A DNA stretch of 15,657 nucleotides from GCA-002862325 sp036339295. GTDB lineage: Bacteria; Planctomycetota; Phycisphaerae; Phycisphaerales; SM1A02. Shown piece by piece: positions 7,368-15,390 of the stretch. Position 1 is the stretch's first letter. Each line of letters begins with the position of its first letter. The notes under the pieces were generated by a model. It saw nothing but the letters and a program-made list of their open reading frames with translations. It had not been told where the DNA came from and searched no databases. The position numbers were made by a program, and so were the translations under genes. Location: the NCBI GenBank assembly GCA_036339295.1, contig JAYZBK010000024.1:1-15657 (forward strand), written 5' to 3'.

Positions 7368-7454
7368 GGGGCGGACTCCTCCATCGGGTGCGGGGGCGAG
7401 AGCCTTCGGACCGATACGATACGACCGATCGATTCATCAACCGTGGAGTCCCCC
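7368..7454. promoter_or_regulatory. Divergent promoter region rsmJ / CBS operon
   Basis: This 87-bp gap separates the divergent rsmJ-rsmE and CBS operons. It contains the least GC-rich patch nearby (7412-7440), with CGATACGATACG at 7412-7423 and the palindrome CGATCG at 7426-7431. TACGAT (7415-7420) fits a plus-strand -10 (TAnnnT), and the overlapping minus-strand TATCGT fits a -10 in the other direction. No clear -35 is seen for either. GGAG at 7445-7448, 6 nt before GTG 7455, is the ribosome binding site that fixes the CBS start. Confidence 0.4.
7376..7382 (-). promoter_or_regulatory. Shine-Dalgarno of rsmJ, deciding a TTG start
   Basis: GGAGGAG on the minus strand, 8 nt before the TTG at 7367. 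An ATG at 7385-7383 that just precedes it is in a different frame, so TTG is the only well-placed start for the RsmJ frame. Confidence 0.8.
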
Positions 7455-8849
7455 GTGTCCGAAGCCCCCTCGTCCTCCGCCGCTCCCGTCTTCGGCAACA
7501 TCCTCGAGATGGTCGGGAACACCCCGATGCTCGAGCTGCAGCGCATGGACACCGGCCCGTGCCGGCTGTTCGTCAAGATGGAGTCGATGAATCCCGGCAA
7601 CTCGATCAAGGATCGCATCGCGATCCGGATGGTCGAGGCGGCCGAGCGCGACGGGCGGCTCAAGCCGGGCGGTCGGATCATCGAGGCGACCGCCGGCAAC
7701 ACCGGCCTGGCCCTCGCACTGATCGCGGCCCAGAAGGGCTACAAGTGCACGCTGGTCATTCCCGACAAGGTGAGCGACGAGAAGATCGCGCACGTGCGGG
7801 CCATGGGGGCCGAGGTCGTCCTCACCCGGAGCGACGTCGAGAAGGGCCATCCCGACTACTACCAGGACATCGCGACCCGCATCGCCGCCGAGGATCCCGA
7901 CGCCCTCTACATCGACCAGTTCAACAACGCGGCCAACGTCGCCGCCCATCACGACACGACCGGCCCGGAGATCTGGGCCCAGATGGACCACGACATCGAC
8001 GCGTTCGTGGCGGGCGTGGGTTCCGGCGGGACGGTCACCGGCATCGGCGGCTTCCTCAAGTCGCAGGACCCCTCCATCGAGATGGTCCTCGCCGATCCCG
8101 ACGGTTCGATCCTCGCGCCCAAGGTGAACGAAGGTCGCGACGTGAAGGCGGGCTCGTGGCTGGTCGAGGGCGTGGGCGAGGACTTCGTCCCCTCGATCCT
8201 CGACCTCGGGCTGGTCGACTCGGCGATCACCGTTCCCGACGGCGAGGCGTTCGAGGTCGCCCGCGAACTCCTCCTGAAGGAGGGCATCCTCGCGGGTTCG
8301 AGCGTGGGAACCCTGCTGGGAGCGGCCCTCCACTACTGCCGGGCCCAGACCGAACCGAAGCGAGTGGTCACCGTGATCTGCGACCACGGGGCGAAGTACC
8401 TCTCCAAGATGTTCAACGATCACTGGATGATCGACAAGGGCTTCATCCAGCGACCCACCCACGGCAACCTGCGCGACCTCATCGGCCGCCGACACCTCGA
8501 TCGCGAGGACTACGTCCTCTCCCCCGACGTCCCCCTCAGCCAGGCGATCAAGCGGATGGCGATGTACGCGATCAGCCAGATGGTCGTCATGGTCGACGGC
8601 GCGGTCTGCGGGATCATCGACGAGAGCGACGTCCTCATGGCGATGGTGCACGACAAGGAGAACGCCCATCGCCCGGTCAGCGACTTCATGACGCGACGGC
8701 TCGAGACGATCTCCCCCGATGCGAGCATCAACGACCTCGTGCCCGTCTTCAAGGCCGATCGGGTCGCGATCGTGATGGACGACGAGCACTACTACGGACT
8801 GATCACGAAGATCGACCTGATCAACTTCCTCCGGAAGCAGCTTCCCTGA
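7455..8849 (+). CDS. cbs: Cystathionine beta-synthase with C-terminal CBS-domain pair
   Basis: A 464-residue PLP enzyme that condenses homocysteine and serine to cystathionine, the first step of reverse transsulfuration. The GTG at 7455 is chosen because GGAG lies 6 nt before it and the family N-terminus (ILEMVGNTPMLEL, 16-28) follows; another GTG at 7443 lacks a ribosome site. The catalytic domain shows NSIKDRIAIRMVEAA (49-63) with PLP-lysine Lys52, EATAGNTG (77-84, where most relatives have EPTSGNTG), the phosphate loop GVGSGGTVTG (187-196) and AGSSVGT (280-286). Residues about 345-464 form a Bateman module of two CBS motifs, as in eukaryotic CBS, probably a nucleotide or SAM-sensing regulatory region. 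There is no N-terminal heme domain. A cysteine synthase with CBS domains is possible, but the gamma-lyase-type gene 34 bp downstream favours CBS. Confidence 0.9.
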   Translation: MSEAPSSSAAPVFGNILEMVGNTPMLELQRMDTGPCRLFVKMESMNPGNSIKDRIAIRMVEAAERDGRLKPGGRIIEATAGNTGLALALIAAQKGYKCTLVIPDKVSDEKIAHVRAMGAEVVLTRSDVEKGHPDYYQDIATRIAAEDPDALYIDQFNNAANVAAHHDTTGPEIWAQMDHDIDAFVAGVGSGGTVTGIGGFLKSQDPSIEMVLADPDGSILAPKVNEGRDVKAGSWLVEGVGEDFVPSILDLGLVDSAITVPDGEAFEVARELLLKEGILAGSSVGTLLGAALHYCRAQTEPKRVVTVICDHGAKYLSKMFNDHWMIDKGFIQRPTHGNLRDLIGRRHLDREDYVLSPDVPLSQAIKRMAMYAISQMVVMVDGAVCGIIDESDVLMAMVHDKENAHRPVSDFMTRRLETISPDASINDLVPVFKADRVAIVMDDEHYYGLITKIDLINFLRKQLP

Positions 8850-8883
8850 ACCTCCTCGCCCGCACGGGCCTCGGGACCAAGAC

Positions 8884-10095
8884 GTGAACGACCAAGACCT
8901 CCACTTCGACTCGAAGTGCATCCACGGCGGGCAGGCCGAATGCGCCGTCACCGGCGCCGTGATGCCGGCCATCTACACCTCTTCGACCTACGCCCAGGAG
9001 TCCCCCGGCGTCCATCGAGGCTTCGAGTACTCGCGCAGCCACAACCCGACCCGCTATGCCTTCGAGCGGGCCCTCGCCTCGCTCGAGGGCACCGGACTCG
9101 ACGAGTCGGTGGACGCCTCCCACGGCGGCTTCGCCTTCTCCTCGGGTCTCGCGGCGGCCGGCACCTGCCTCGAGCTCCTCGACGCCGGCGGCCTGCTGGT
9201 GGCCGGCGACGACCTCTACGGCGGCACCAACCGGCTCTTCTCGCGGGTCCGGGAGCGGAGCCAGGGCCTCCGGGTCCGCTACGTCGACACGACCGATCCG
9301 ACCAACGTCGAGGCCGCCCTCCAGGAGAAGGGCGACGCCCCGGCCATGGTCTGGGTCGAGACCCCCACCAACCCGACGCTCAAGGTGAGCGACCTCGCCG
9401 CGATCTCCGAGATCGCCCGCCGCCACGACGCCCTCGTGGTGGTTGACAACACCTTCGCGACCCCGGCCCTGCAACGACCGCTCGAGCACGGGGCCGACAT
9501 CGTGCTGCACTCGATCACGAAGTACCTGGGCGGCCATTCCGACGTCGTCGGGGGTGCCCTCGTCGCGAAGGATCCGTCCCTCGTCGAGCGGATCCGCTTC
9601 CTGCAGAACTCGGTCGGTTCGGTCCTCGGACCGTTCGACGCCTACCTCGGCCTCCGGGGCGTGAAGACCCTCGCCCTCCGCATGGAACGGCACTGCAGCT
9701 CCGCCCACCGCATCGCGACGTGGCTGGAGTCTCACCCGAAGGTCGAGCGGGTCGTCTACCCGGGGCTCCCTTCGCACCCCCAGTTCGAGGTCGCCCGGAA
9801 GCAGATGATGCTCGACGGGAACCCCGCCGGCGGCGGCATGATCACCATGTATCTCGCGGGCGGCATCGACGAGAGCCGGCGGATGCTGGAGAACGTCTCG
9901 ATGTTCACCCTCGCGGAGAGCCTCGGCGGCGTCGAGAGCCTCATCGAGCATCCGGCCATCATGACCCACGCCTCGGTCCCGCCCGAGCAGCGGGCGATGC
10001 TGGGCATCTCCGACGGGATGGTGCGGCTCTCGGTCGGCATCGAGCATCCCGACGACCTGGTGGCCGATCTCGAACGCGGCCTCGACGCGGTCTGA
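8884..10095 (+). CDS. Cystathionine gamma-lyase / gamma-synthase family PLP enzyme
   Basis: A 403-residue Cys/Met-metabolism PLP enzyme of standard length, starting at GTG 8884 with only a weak GGGA upstream. Motifs in order: EYSRSHNPTRYAFERALASL (48-67), the AFSSGLAA region (84-91), VVVDNTFATP (185-194) with PLP-binding Asp188, HSITKYLGGHSDVVGG (209-224) with PLP-lysine Lys213, and FTLAESLGGVESLIEHP (341-357). Glu345 in AESLGG is the residue found in gamma-lyases and gamma-synthases, not in beta-lyases, where a Tyr occupies this place. Placed 34 bp after CBS, its likely reaction is cleavage of cystathionine to cysteine, 2-oxobutyrate and ammonia. A gamma-synthase (metB-like) role cannot be excluded from sequence. 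The sulfotransferase follows after 7 bp. Confidence 0.92.
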   Translation: MNDQDLHFDSKCIHGGQAECAVTGAVMPAIYTSSTYAQESPGVHRGFEYSRSHNPTRYAFERALASLEGTGLDESVDASHGGFAFSSGLAAAGTCLELLDAGGLLVAGDDLYGGTNRLFSRVRERSQGLRVRYVDTTDPTNVEAALQEKGDAPAMVWVETPTNPTLKVSDLAAISEIARRHDALVVVDNTFATPALQRPLEHGADIVLHSITKYLGGHSDVVGGALVAKDPSLVERIRFLQNSVGSVLGPFDAYLGLRGVKTLALRMERHCSSAHRIATWLESHPKVERVVYPGLPSHPQFEVARKQMMLDGNPAGGGMITMYLAGGIDESRRMLENVSMFTLAESLGGVESLIEHPAIMTHASVPPEQRAMLGISDGMVRLSVGIEHPDDLVADLERGLDAV

Positions 10096-10102
10096 CCCCC
10101 AG

Positions 10103-11563
10103 GTGCCCGACGACCGAACCGCCATCTTCGCCGACGCCCTCCGGCTCGCCCAGGCCCGACGCTTCGACGAGGCCGACGGCCTCGTCCGCCGAAGCAGCTC
10201 GAAGCCGGCGAAGGATGCGCCGGGCCTCGCGATGCGTGGTCGGCTCGCGATCGTCGCCGGTCGACCGGCCGAGGCAAGGACCCTCGTCGAGAAGTCGCTC
10301 AAGGTCGCTCCGTCGGTGGAGGGCTACCGACTCCTGGCGCAGTACCACCTCCTCATGGTCGAGAACGACCTCGCGGCCGAGGCGGTGATGAAGGCGGTGG
10401 GGATCGACGAACGCGACCCGGGACCGAGGATCGAGGCCGCGGCCGTGCTCATCGAGATCGGAAGGGTCGACGAGGCGGCCGAGGTCGTCCGGCCGGCGAT
10501 CGACTCGCCTCGACTCGACGACACCCTCGCTCCCCGTCTCGAGATCACCCGGGCCTCCATCGAGATCCAGCAGGGTGACGCGGAGGCCGCCGCCGAACGG
10601 CTGGAGGGGGTGCTCGCCACCGACCTCCCCCGTGGCGAGCGGCACGGCGCCCTCGACCTCCTCGCCAAGGCGTCCGATCGCATCGGTCGCTTCGACCGGG
10701 CCTTCGAGGCGGCGTCGATCCGGACTCGCGAGGCCGGGGTGACGGTCGACGTCGAGCGGATGGTGAGGGACACCGATGCGTTGATCGCCTCGACCACTCG
10801 AGCGGATCTCGAACGCTGGCCGCAGGGGCTCGACGACCCGCGTCCCGTCTTCGTCGCGGGCATGCCGCGATCCGGCACCAGCCTCGTCGATCGCATCATC
10901 GACGCCCACGGCCGGGCGGCCGGGGTGGGCGAGCTTCCCCTGCTCGAACGCTTCGCGGCGGCGCTGCAGCCGCATCGACGCCCCGGCCCCCCACCGGGCT
11001 GCTTCGGGGCCATGCAGGACGATGCCTGGCGGGACGGCGCGACGGCCGCGCTCCGGACGCTCGAGGATCGAGGCGGATCGGCCGAGCGCATCGTCAACAA
11101 GTCGCTCGCGAACGACCGACTGCTCGGCCTCGCGTCGCGGCTCCTCCCCGGCGCCCGCGTCCTGCACGTCGTCCGCGACCCTCGTGACGTGGCGGTCTCC
11201 TGCCATCTGGGTCGCTTCAGCGACGCTCGACTGCCGTGGACGACCGATCTCGCCGCGATCGCGGTGGCGTGGGAGCAGTCCCGGCGACGCATGGACCACT
11301 GGAAGTCGGTGCTCGACCTTCCGATCCTCGAGGTCCGGTACGAGCGGCTGGTCCGGGATCCGGACGTCGAGTTCCCGCGGATCATCGAGTTCCTCGGCCT
11401 CGACTGGGACGACTCGTGTCGCCGCTTCCACGAGACCTCGCGTCCCCTGCGGACCCTCAGCTTCGACCAGGTCAACCGCCCGCTCTACACCTCGAGCGTC
11501 GGCCGGCACCGGAACTACGAATCGCACCTCGGCGGCGTCGAGTGGCCCTCGTACGAGCCCTGA
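10103..11563 (+). CDS. TPR-repeat sulfotransferase
   Basis: A 486-residue fusion of tetratricopeptide-like helical repeats (about 5-235) and a PAPS-dependent sulfotransferase domain (about 246-480). The 5'-phosphosulfate loop is PVFVAGMPRSGTSLVDRII (248-266). Glu277 in GVGELPLL sits where the catalytic Glu of tyrosylprotein sulfotransferases lies. The 3'-phosphate region is HVVRDPRDVAVS (355-366), and RPLYTSSVGRHRNYESHL (459-476) is characteristic of this Sulfotransfer_3-type group. The repeats probably bind a protein or glycan acceptor, whose identity is unknown. No signal peptide or membrane helix is seen. The GTG start lies 7 bp after the gamma-lyase stop with a poor ribosome site, which suggests coupled translation in the sulfur operon. 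It is convergent with the next gene across 15 bp. Confidence 0.93.
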   Translation: MPDDRTAIFADALRLAQARRFDEADGLVRRSSSKPAKDAPGLAMRGRLAIVAGRPAEARTLVEKSLKVAPSVEGYRLLAQYHLLMVENDLAAEAVMKAVGIDERDPGPRIEAAAVLIEIGRVDEAAEVVRPAIDSPRLDDTLAPRLEITRASIEIQQGDAEAAAERLEGVLATDLPRGERHGALDLLAKASDRIGRFDRAFEAASIRTREAGVTVDVERMVRDTDALIASTTRADLERWPQGLDDPRPVFVAGMPRSGTSLVDRIIDAHGRAAGVGELPLLERFAAALQPHRRPGPPPGCFGAMQDDAWRDGATAALRTLEDRGGSAERIVNKSLANDRLLGLASRLLPGARVLHVVRDPRDVAVSCHLGRFSDARLPWTTDLAAIAVAWEQSRRRMDHWKSVLDLPILEVRYERLVRDPDVEFPRIIEFLGLDWDDSCRRFHETSRPLRTLSFDQVNRPLYTSSVGRHRNYESHLGGVEWPSYEP

Positions 11564-11578
11564 GTCGCCCGAGCCCGT

Positions 11579-12349
11579 CTACCGCTCCGACCACCTTCCC
11601 TCGCGCCAGACCGGGCGGAGGGGGTTCTCGTCGAGAAGCAGCTGCTCGAGTCGCGCGGCATCGACCTCGAGCAGCGGCGGATCGCCCTCGACCTCGAGGA
11701 GGGTCGACCAGGCCGGTCGGCCGCCTTCGAGGAAGGTCACGTCCAGTCGAAGCATCGCCACCTGTTCCGCCCGGGAGAGATCGGGAACGCGGCGACCTCG
11801 ACCCACCGCATCCTCCAACCACTTGACGCCTCCCGGAAGCGACTGGTCGACCCCCTGGAGGATCCGACGCGTCGTCGGCTCGTCGAGGACGTCACGCATC
11901 TTGATCAGCCGCCCCGTCCGGAACTCGCCGAAGGCCTCGGACAGTTCGAACGCGGTCTGCGGGTCCACCTCGTAGCGGCGACCGCGGGATCCCGGAGCGG
12001 TTCCCCCCGGGAGAAGCGACGCCGCCGCTCGAAGGCTCGATCGGTTCCGCGGGTCGGTGGCGGACGCGGCCAGGGCGAGGGCCGCGGAGGCGGCGTACTT
12101 GTCCGGATCGAGCCGCCCGGCGAGGCCGAACAGCCGTCGAGCGAGACGACGATCCTGCTCACCCTCGCGGTCGGCGAGCTCCTCCGCGAGTTCGAAGTCC
12201 GCCCGCGGGTTGCTCGGCTCGCGCGCCTCGAGCCGAGCCTCCAGGTCGAGCGGAGGATCGACCGCACGAACGCCGGCGCCGGCGAGGAACGCCGTCCCCA
12301 GGACGACCGCCCATCCCGCCTTCACGATCCGATGTCGTCGATGCCTCAT
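11579..12349 (-). CDS. Uncharacterised exported or membrane-anchored helical protein
   Basis: A 256-residue protein of unknown function, last gene of the right-hand operon. The ATG at 12349 overlaps the stop of the upstream gene (ATGA), and GGGAGG at 12356-12361, 6 nt away, lies inside the final codons of that gene. The basic start MRHRRHRIVK followed by a hydrophobic stretch (about 11-29) is a signal peptide or anchor. Residues about 33-115 are Ala/Leu-rich helices (LEAREPSNPRADFELAEELA, 39-58; KYAASAALALAASATDPRNR, 84-103) that look like degenerate TPR/Sel1-type repeats. Residues about 125-250 show no motif I recognise. Tight coupling suggests it works with the 1014-residue protein, probably outside the cytoplasmic membrane. 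The frame stays open far upstream, but only this start has supporting signals. Confidence 0.85.
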   Translation of the reverse strand: MRHRRHRIVKAGWAVVLGTAFLAGAGVRAVDPPLDLEARLEAREPSNPRADFELAEELADREGEQDRRLARRLFGLAGRLDPDKYAASAALALAASATDPRNRSSLRAAASLLPGGTAPGSRGRRYEVDPQTAFELSEAFGEFRTGRLIKMRDVLDEPTTRRILQGVDQSLPGGVKWLEDAVGRGRRVPDLSRAEQVAMLRLDVTFLEGGRPAWSTLLEVEGDPPLLEVDAARLEQLLLDENPLRPVWREGRWSER

Positions 12350-15300
12350 CCGAAGCCTCCCAGGGGATCGCCGTCGCGCGGGACCATGCGGACCCGTTCG
12401 AGTTCCACGATGGCCAGCGCATCCCGCGCGACCTGCTCGATGCCGCCCGACGCCTCCGAACGCCGGAGGCTCGCGGCGATCATCGCCTCGGCGATCTCCC
12501 GCCGACGACCCGGCACCCGCGCCTCGAGCGAGAACGCCAGGAAGTCGAGCTCGGAGGCCTGCGCGGCCACCGTCTCGAGGACCGCATCGCTCGCGAGTCG
12601 CCGCCGCCCCGCCCGCCGCAGGTCGATCTCCTCGATCGTCGCATCGCTGGCGAGCGAGAGGAAGAGCCCCGATGCCTCTCGACGCATGGCGTCGGCCGAG
12701 ATCACCGCCGCGGTCTCCGGCGTCCCGTCCCAGCGAGGGGGGTCGACCCCCAGGTTCCGGAACCGGACCAGCGCCCGGGCGTGGATCGCCGCGCCGAGCT
12801 CCCGCGCCTGGCGGTCCACGACCTCCGATCGAGGATCGAGGAGCGCGAGCGAGTGCGACGCCAGCGCCAGTCGGACCGCGGCCTCCAGTTCGTCGCTCGC
12901 GAGATCCGGCAGCGGCGTCCCGGTGAACTGCTCGATGAACTCGACCGTCTCCGAGTTCATCGGGGCCTGCCCGACGGTGTCGAGCAGTCGCATCGAGATG
13001 ACCGGCCCCTGCCGGTACTGCTCGAGCACGAGGCCTCGAGCGGCCTCGCGGACGCCCGACCGACCACGCCAGACCTCGGTCACGAGCGTGGCCGCGTCGA
13101 TCGGTCCCAGGTCGCCTGCGGCCATGTCCCGACGAAGCGCATCGATGAGCGCGCCCTGCTGGTTCGCGTTGCGACCGGCCGACTTCCACGCCTCGGTCCA
13201 CTCCCCGTCGCTCGAGCGACGGATGACGCTCGTCGCGGGATCGAGGTCCACCCCGGGATCTCCGCTTCCAAGCTGGTGGAGGACCCTTCCGATCTCCGAT
13301 TCCGCCTCCCGCGTCCGATCGGTCACGAGCAGGGTGGTGGCGAGGGCGAGACGCTCGGCCATCACCGCCGCCGCCAGGCGTTCGGTGGTCGTCCTCGCCG
13401 CATCGACCGTCGCGCGGACCGCCGGCAGGAGTTCGTCGATCTGTTCGAGCAGGTCGGCGTCCACCGCGACGACCTCGCCGTTGGCCACGGTGATCTTGGA
13501 GGTCGGCCACGCCGCGATCGCCCGAGCGAGCGCCGCCGATCGTCCGTCGAGACCGAGATCGGGGTCGGGGATGAACGGGGCCCGGTACCACCCGATGCCG
13601 CGGGGTCCCTCGAGAAGGCTGGCCAGCGCCCAGACGGAGGTGCCGTCGATCGATCCGTCGCGGAACCACTCGCGGTACGCCTCCCGGACCGAGGCCGGAT
13701 CGGCTCCCGTGGCCGACCAGTCGACCTCCTCGACCAGTCGGCCGAGGACATCCGCCGGCATGCCGTCGACGCCGAGGCCCCGTCCGTCGCGGAGGACCTC
13801 CCCGATCGCCGCGAGATACGCCTGTTCCAGGTCGGCTCCGACCCGGACCGCCGCCTGCGCCTCGAACCACCGTTCCCAGGCGTCCGCGACACCCTCGTCG
13901 GGATCCACGCCCGTCATGGCGACCAACCGACCCCCGCCGGCATCGAGCGCCCGACCCGCAAGGGCCGCGAAGGGACCCCCTCGTGCATGCCGGCCGTTCG
14001 AGCCCGCGAGTTCGTCCTCGAGGTGCCGGCGGGCCTCGGCCCGAACCGTGTCCGGAAGCGAGTCGTCGAGCACCACGACCCCGAGGAGCCCGGCCCGGAA
14101 GGACCGTCGCCACGTGTCGAACGGATCCGTGATCGGCGCCGTCGGATCGACGTCGGCGACCGCGAGAAGGCGGGAAGCCGTGTCGGGTGGTTCGGCCCGA
14201 CGCAGCACGTCGAGCAGGCTTCGGATCATCGCGGCCCGCCGTCCGGCATCGAGGATCGGCCACACCCCCGCGAGCGCGTCGATCGCGGCGTCCCACTGGG
14301 CGAGGCGTGCGGCCGCCGGACGACTCGGATCGAGCTCGAGATCCCGGGCGAGTCGCGCGAGATCGTCCTCGACGGTCGGAAGTCGTTCGACCTCGAGGAC
14401 CACGGTGCCGGGAATCGAGGCTCCGCGGAACATCGGCGGACGGGCCCACTGGGCCGGCCTCACCATGCCCTCGCCGACGCTCGGCACGATCACGTGCTCG
14501 GGATCGACGGCCTCGCGCATCGCCTCCATCGCCTCCCGGGTCCGTTCCTCGGCGAGACGACGCTGCTCGATGCGTCGCACCTCGGGATTGGGGGCGGTCA
14601 GGGCGATCACCAGCAGGGCGCCGAAGGACACGGCGATGATCGCGAAGATCGCGACCAGTCGATACTGCGAGGCCCGGGACTCGCCCCGGAACTCGCGACC
14701 GACGGTGTCCGACACGCGACCGAGGGCGGCTTCGATCCGCCCCGGAGCCGGGATCGGTGCCGGGGCCGTGGGCATCCGTTCGGCCCTCGACATCTGGTCG
14801 AACGTCCCGCTCACTCCCTGCTCGCGCATGAATCCGGAGAGACCGACCACGACTCGAGGCAGCGTCGCGGCGTCGAGTCCGGCCTGGTCGGCGAGTCCCG
14901 CCACCAGCACGCGGGTCCGGGCGTTCCAGCCGCCGCCGGCGACGAGGATCGACAGGACGAGCCGGTCGAACGGGGTCAGGTGATCGGCCGTGATGCGGGC
15001 CGTCGGCTTCACCGGTCGTGAACGCCCGGCGATGGGGCCGCTCGGTGGTCGAACCGGCGTCGGGGATTCCCCCGGCGAACGACGAGGAGGAACCCGACCG
15101 CCGAGCCGGCTCGGAGGGGTCGGTGGAACCGACCGGCTCGAACGGGCACCATCCGATCCCATCGACCCGCGAAGCGCGGCCGCCGCCGCCTCCAGCCGAT
15201 CGATCGCGGCCCGACGAACCGCTTCGTCGACCGGCGCCGCGGAGACCAGGCCCGACCGGGTCCTCAGGGCGGCCTCGAGGTGTTGGGGTTCGATGGGACC

Positions 15301-15390
15301 TGCCCCGTGTCCGTGGACGGCCGGCGGGCCCGCCGCCCGGCTGCAGCCGAGAAGGCGATCGACGTCGAGTTCGAGGGAAGGGTCGGTCAT
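12346..15390 (-). CDS. Large single-pass membrane protein of unknown function
   Basis: A 1014-residue protein I do not recognise. The start is ATG 15390, with GGAGGG at 15397-15402 (6-nt spacer), overlapping the upstream stop as ATGA; the open frame extends further but lacks signals. Residues about 8-75 are helical and faintly resemble the degenerate J-domain-like modules of planctomycete proteins. Residues 88-130 are a Pro/Arg/Ser-rich linker. Residues about 134-190 (HLTPFDRLVLSILVAGGGWN, 137-156) form a compact helical domain. One transmembrane helix spans about 244-266, followed by a charged coiled-coil-like stretch (268-295). Residues about 325-1010 are long, Ala/Leu/Arg-rich and mostly helical, with recurrent Trp. 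No catalytic motif is seen. Likely topology is N-in with a large periplasmic C-terminal part, perhaps a scaffold. It is coupled to both neighbours. Confidence 0.85.
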   Translation of the reverse strand: MTDPSLELDVDRLLGCSRAAGPPAVHGHGAGPIEPQHLEAALRTRSGLVSAAPVDEAVRRAAIDRLEAAAAALRGSMGSDGARSSRSVPPTPPSRLGGRVPPRRSPGESPTPVRPPSGPIAGRSRPVKPTARITADHLTPFDRLVLSILVAGGGWNARTRVLVAGLADQAGLDAATLPRVVVGLSGFMREQGVSGTFDQMSRAERMPTAPAPIPAPGRIEAALGRVSDTVGREFRGESRASQYRLVAIFAIIAVSFGALLVIALTAPNPEVRRIEQRRLAEERTREAMEAMREAVDPEHVIVPSVGEGMVRPAQWARPPMFRGASIPGTVVLEVERLPTVEDDLARLARDLELDPSRPAAARLAQWDAAIDALAGVWPILDAGRRAAMIRSLLDVLRRAEPPDTASRLLAVADVDPTAPITDPFDTWRRSFRAGLLGVVVLDDSLPDTVRAEARRHLEDELAGSNGRHARGGPFAALAGRALDAGGGRLVAMTGVDPDEGVADAWERWFEAQAAVRVGADLEQAYLAAIGEVLRDGRGLGVDGMPADVLGRLVEEVDWSATGADPASVREAYREWFRDGSIDGTSVWALASLLEGPRGIGWYRAPFIPDPDLGLDGRSAALARAIAAWPTSKITVANGEVVAVDADLLEQIDELLPAVRATVDAARTTTERLAAAVMAERLALATTLLVTDRTREAESEIGRVLHQLGSGDPGVDLDPATSVIRRSSDGEWTEAWKSAGRNANQQGALIDALRRDMAAGDLGPIDAATLVTEVWRGRSGVREAARGLVLEQYRQGPVISMRLLDTVGQAPMNSETVEFIEQFTGTPLPDLASDELEAAVRLALASHSLALLDPRSEVVDRQARELGAAIHARALVRFRNLGVDPPRWDGTPETAAVISADAMRREASGLFLSLASDATIEEIDLRRAGRRRLASDAVLETVAAQASELDFLAFSLEARVPGRRREIAEAMIAASLRRSEASGGIEQVARDALAIVELERVRMVPRDGDPLGGFG
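12356..12361 (-). promoter_or_regulatory. Embedded Shine-Dalgarno for the 256-residue protein
   Basis: GGGAGG within the last codons (Gly-Gly-Phe-Gly) of the 1014-residue protein, 6 nt before the ATG at 12349. Together with the ATGA overlap it fixes the downstream start and supports coupled translation. Confidence 0.75.

Noticed and set aside
7037..8972. Open frames of 616 (plus) and 511 (minus) codons overlapping the CBS gene
   Set aside because: Shadow frames of a firmly identified enzyme, with Arg/Gly-rich or Val/Asp-rich composition and no ribosome site.
12332..15021. Plus-strand open frames of 883 and 746 codons opposite the 1014-residue gene
   Set aside because: Low-complexity Ser/Arg-rich composition, no motif, and the minus strand has ribosome sites and ATGA junctions that explain the region.
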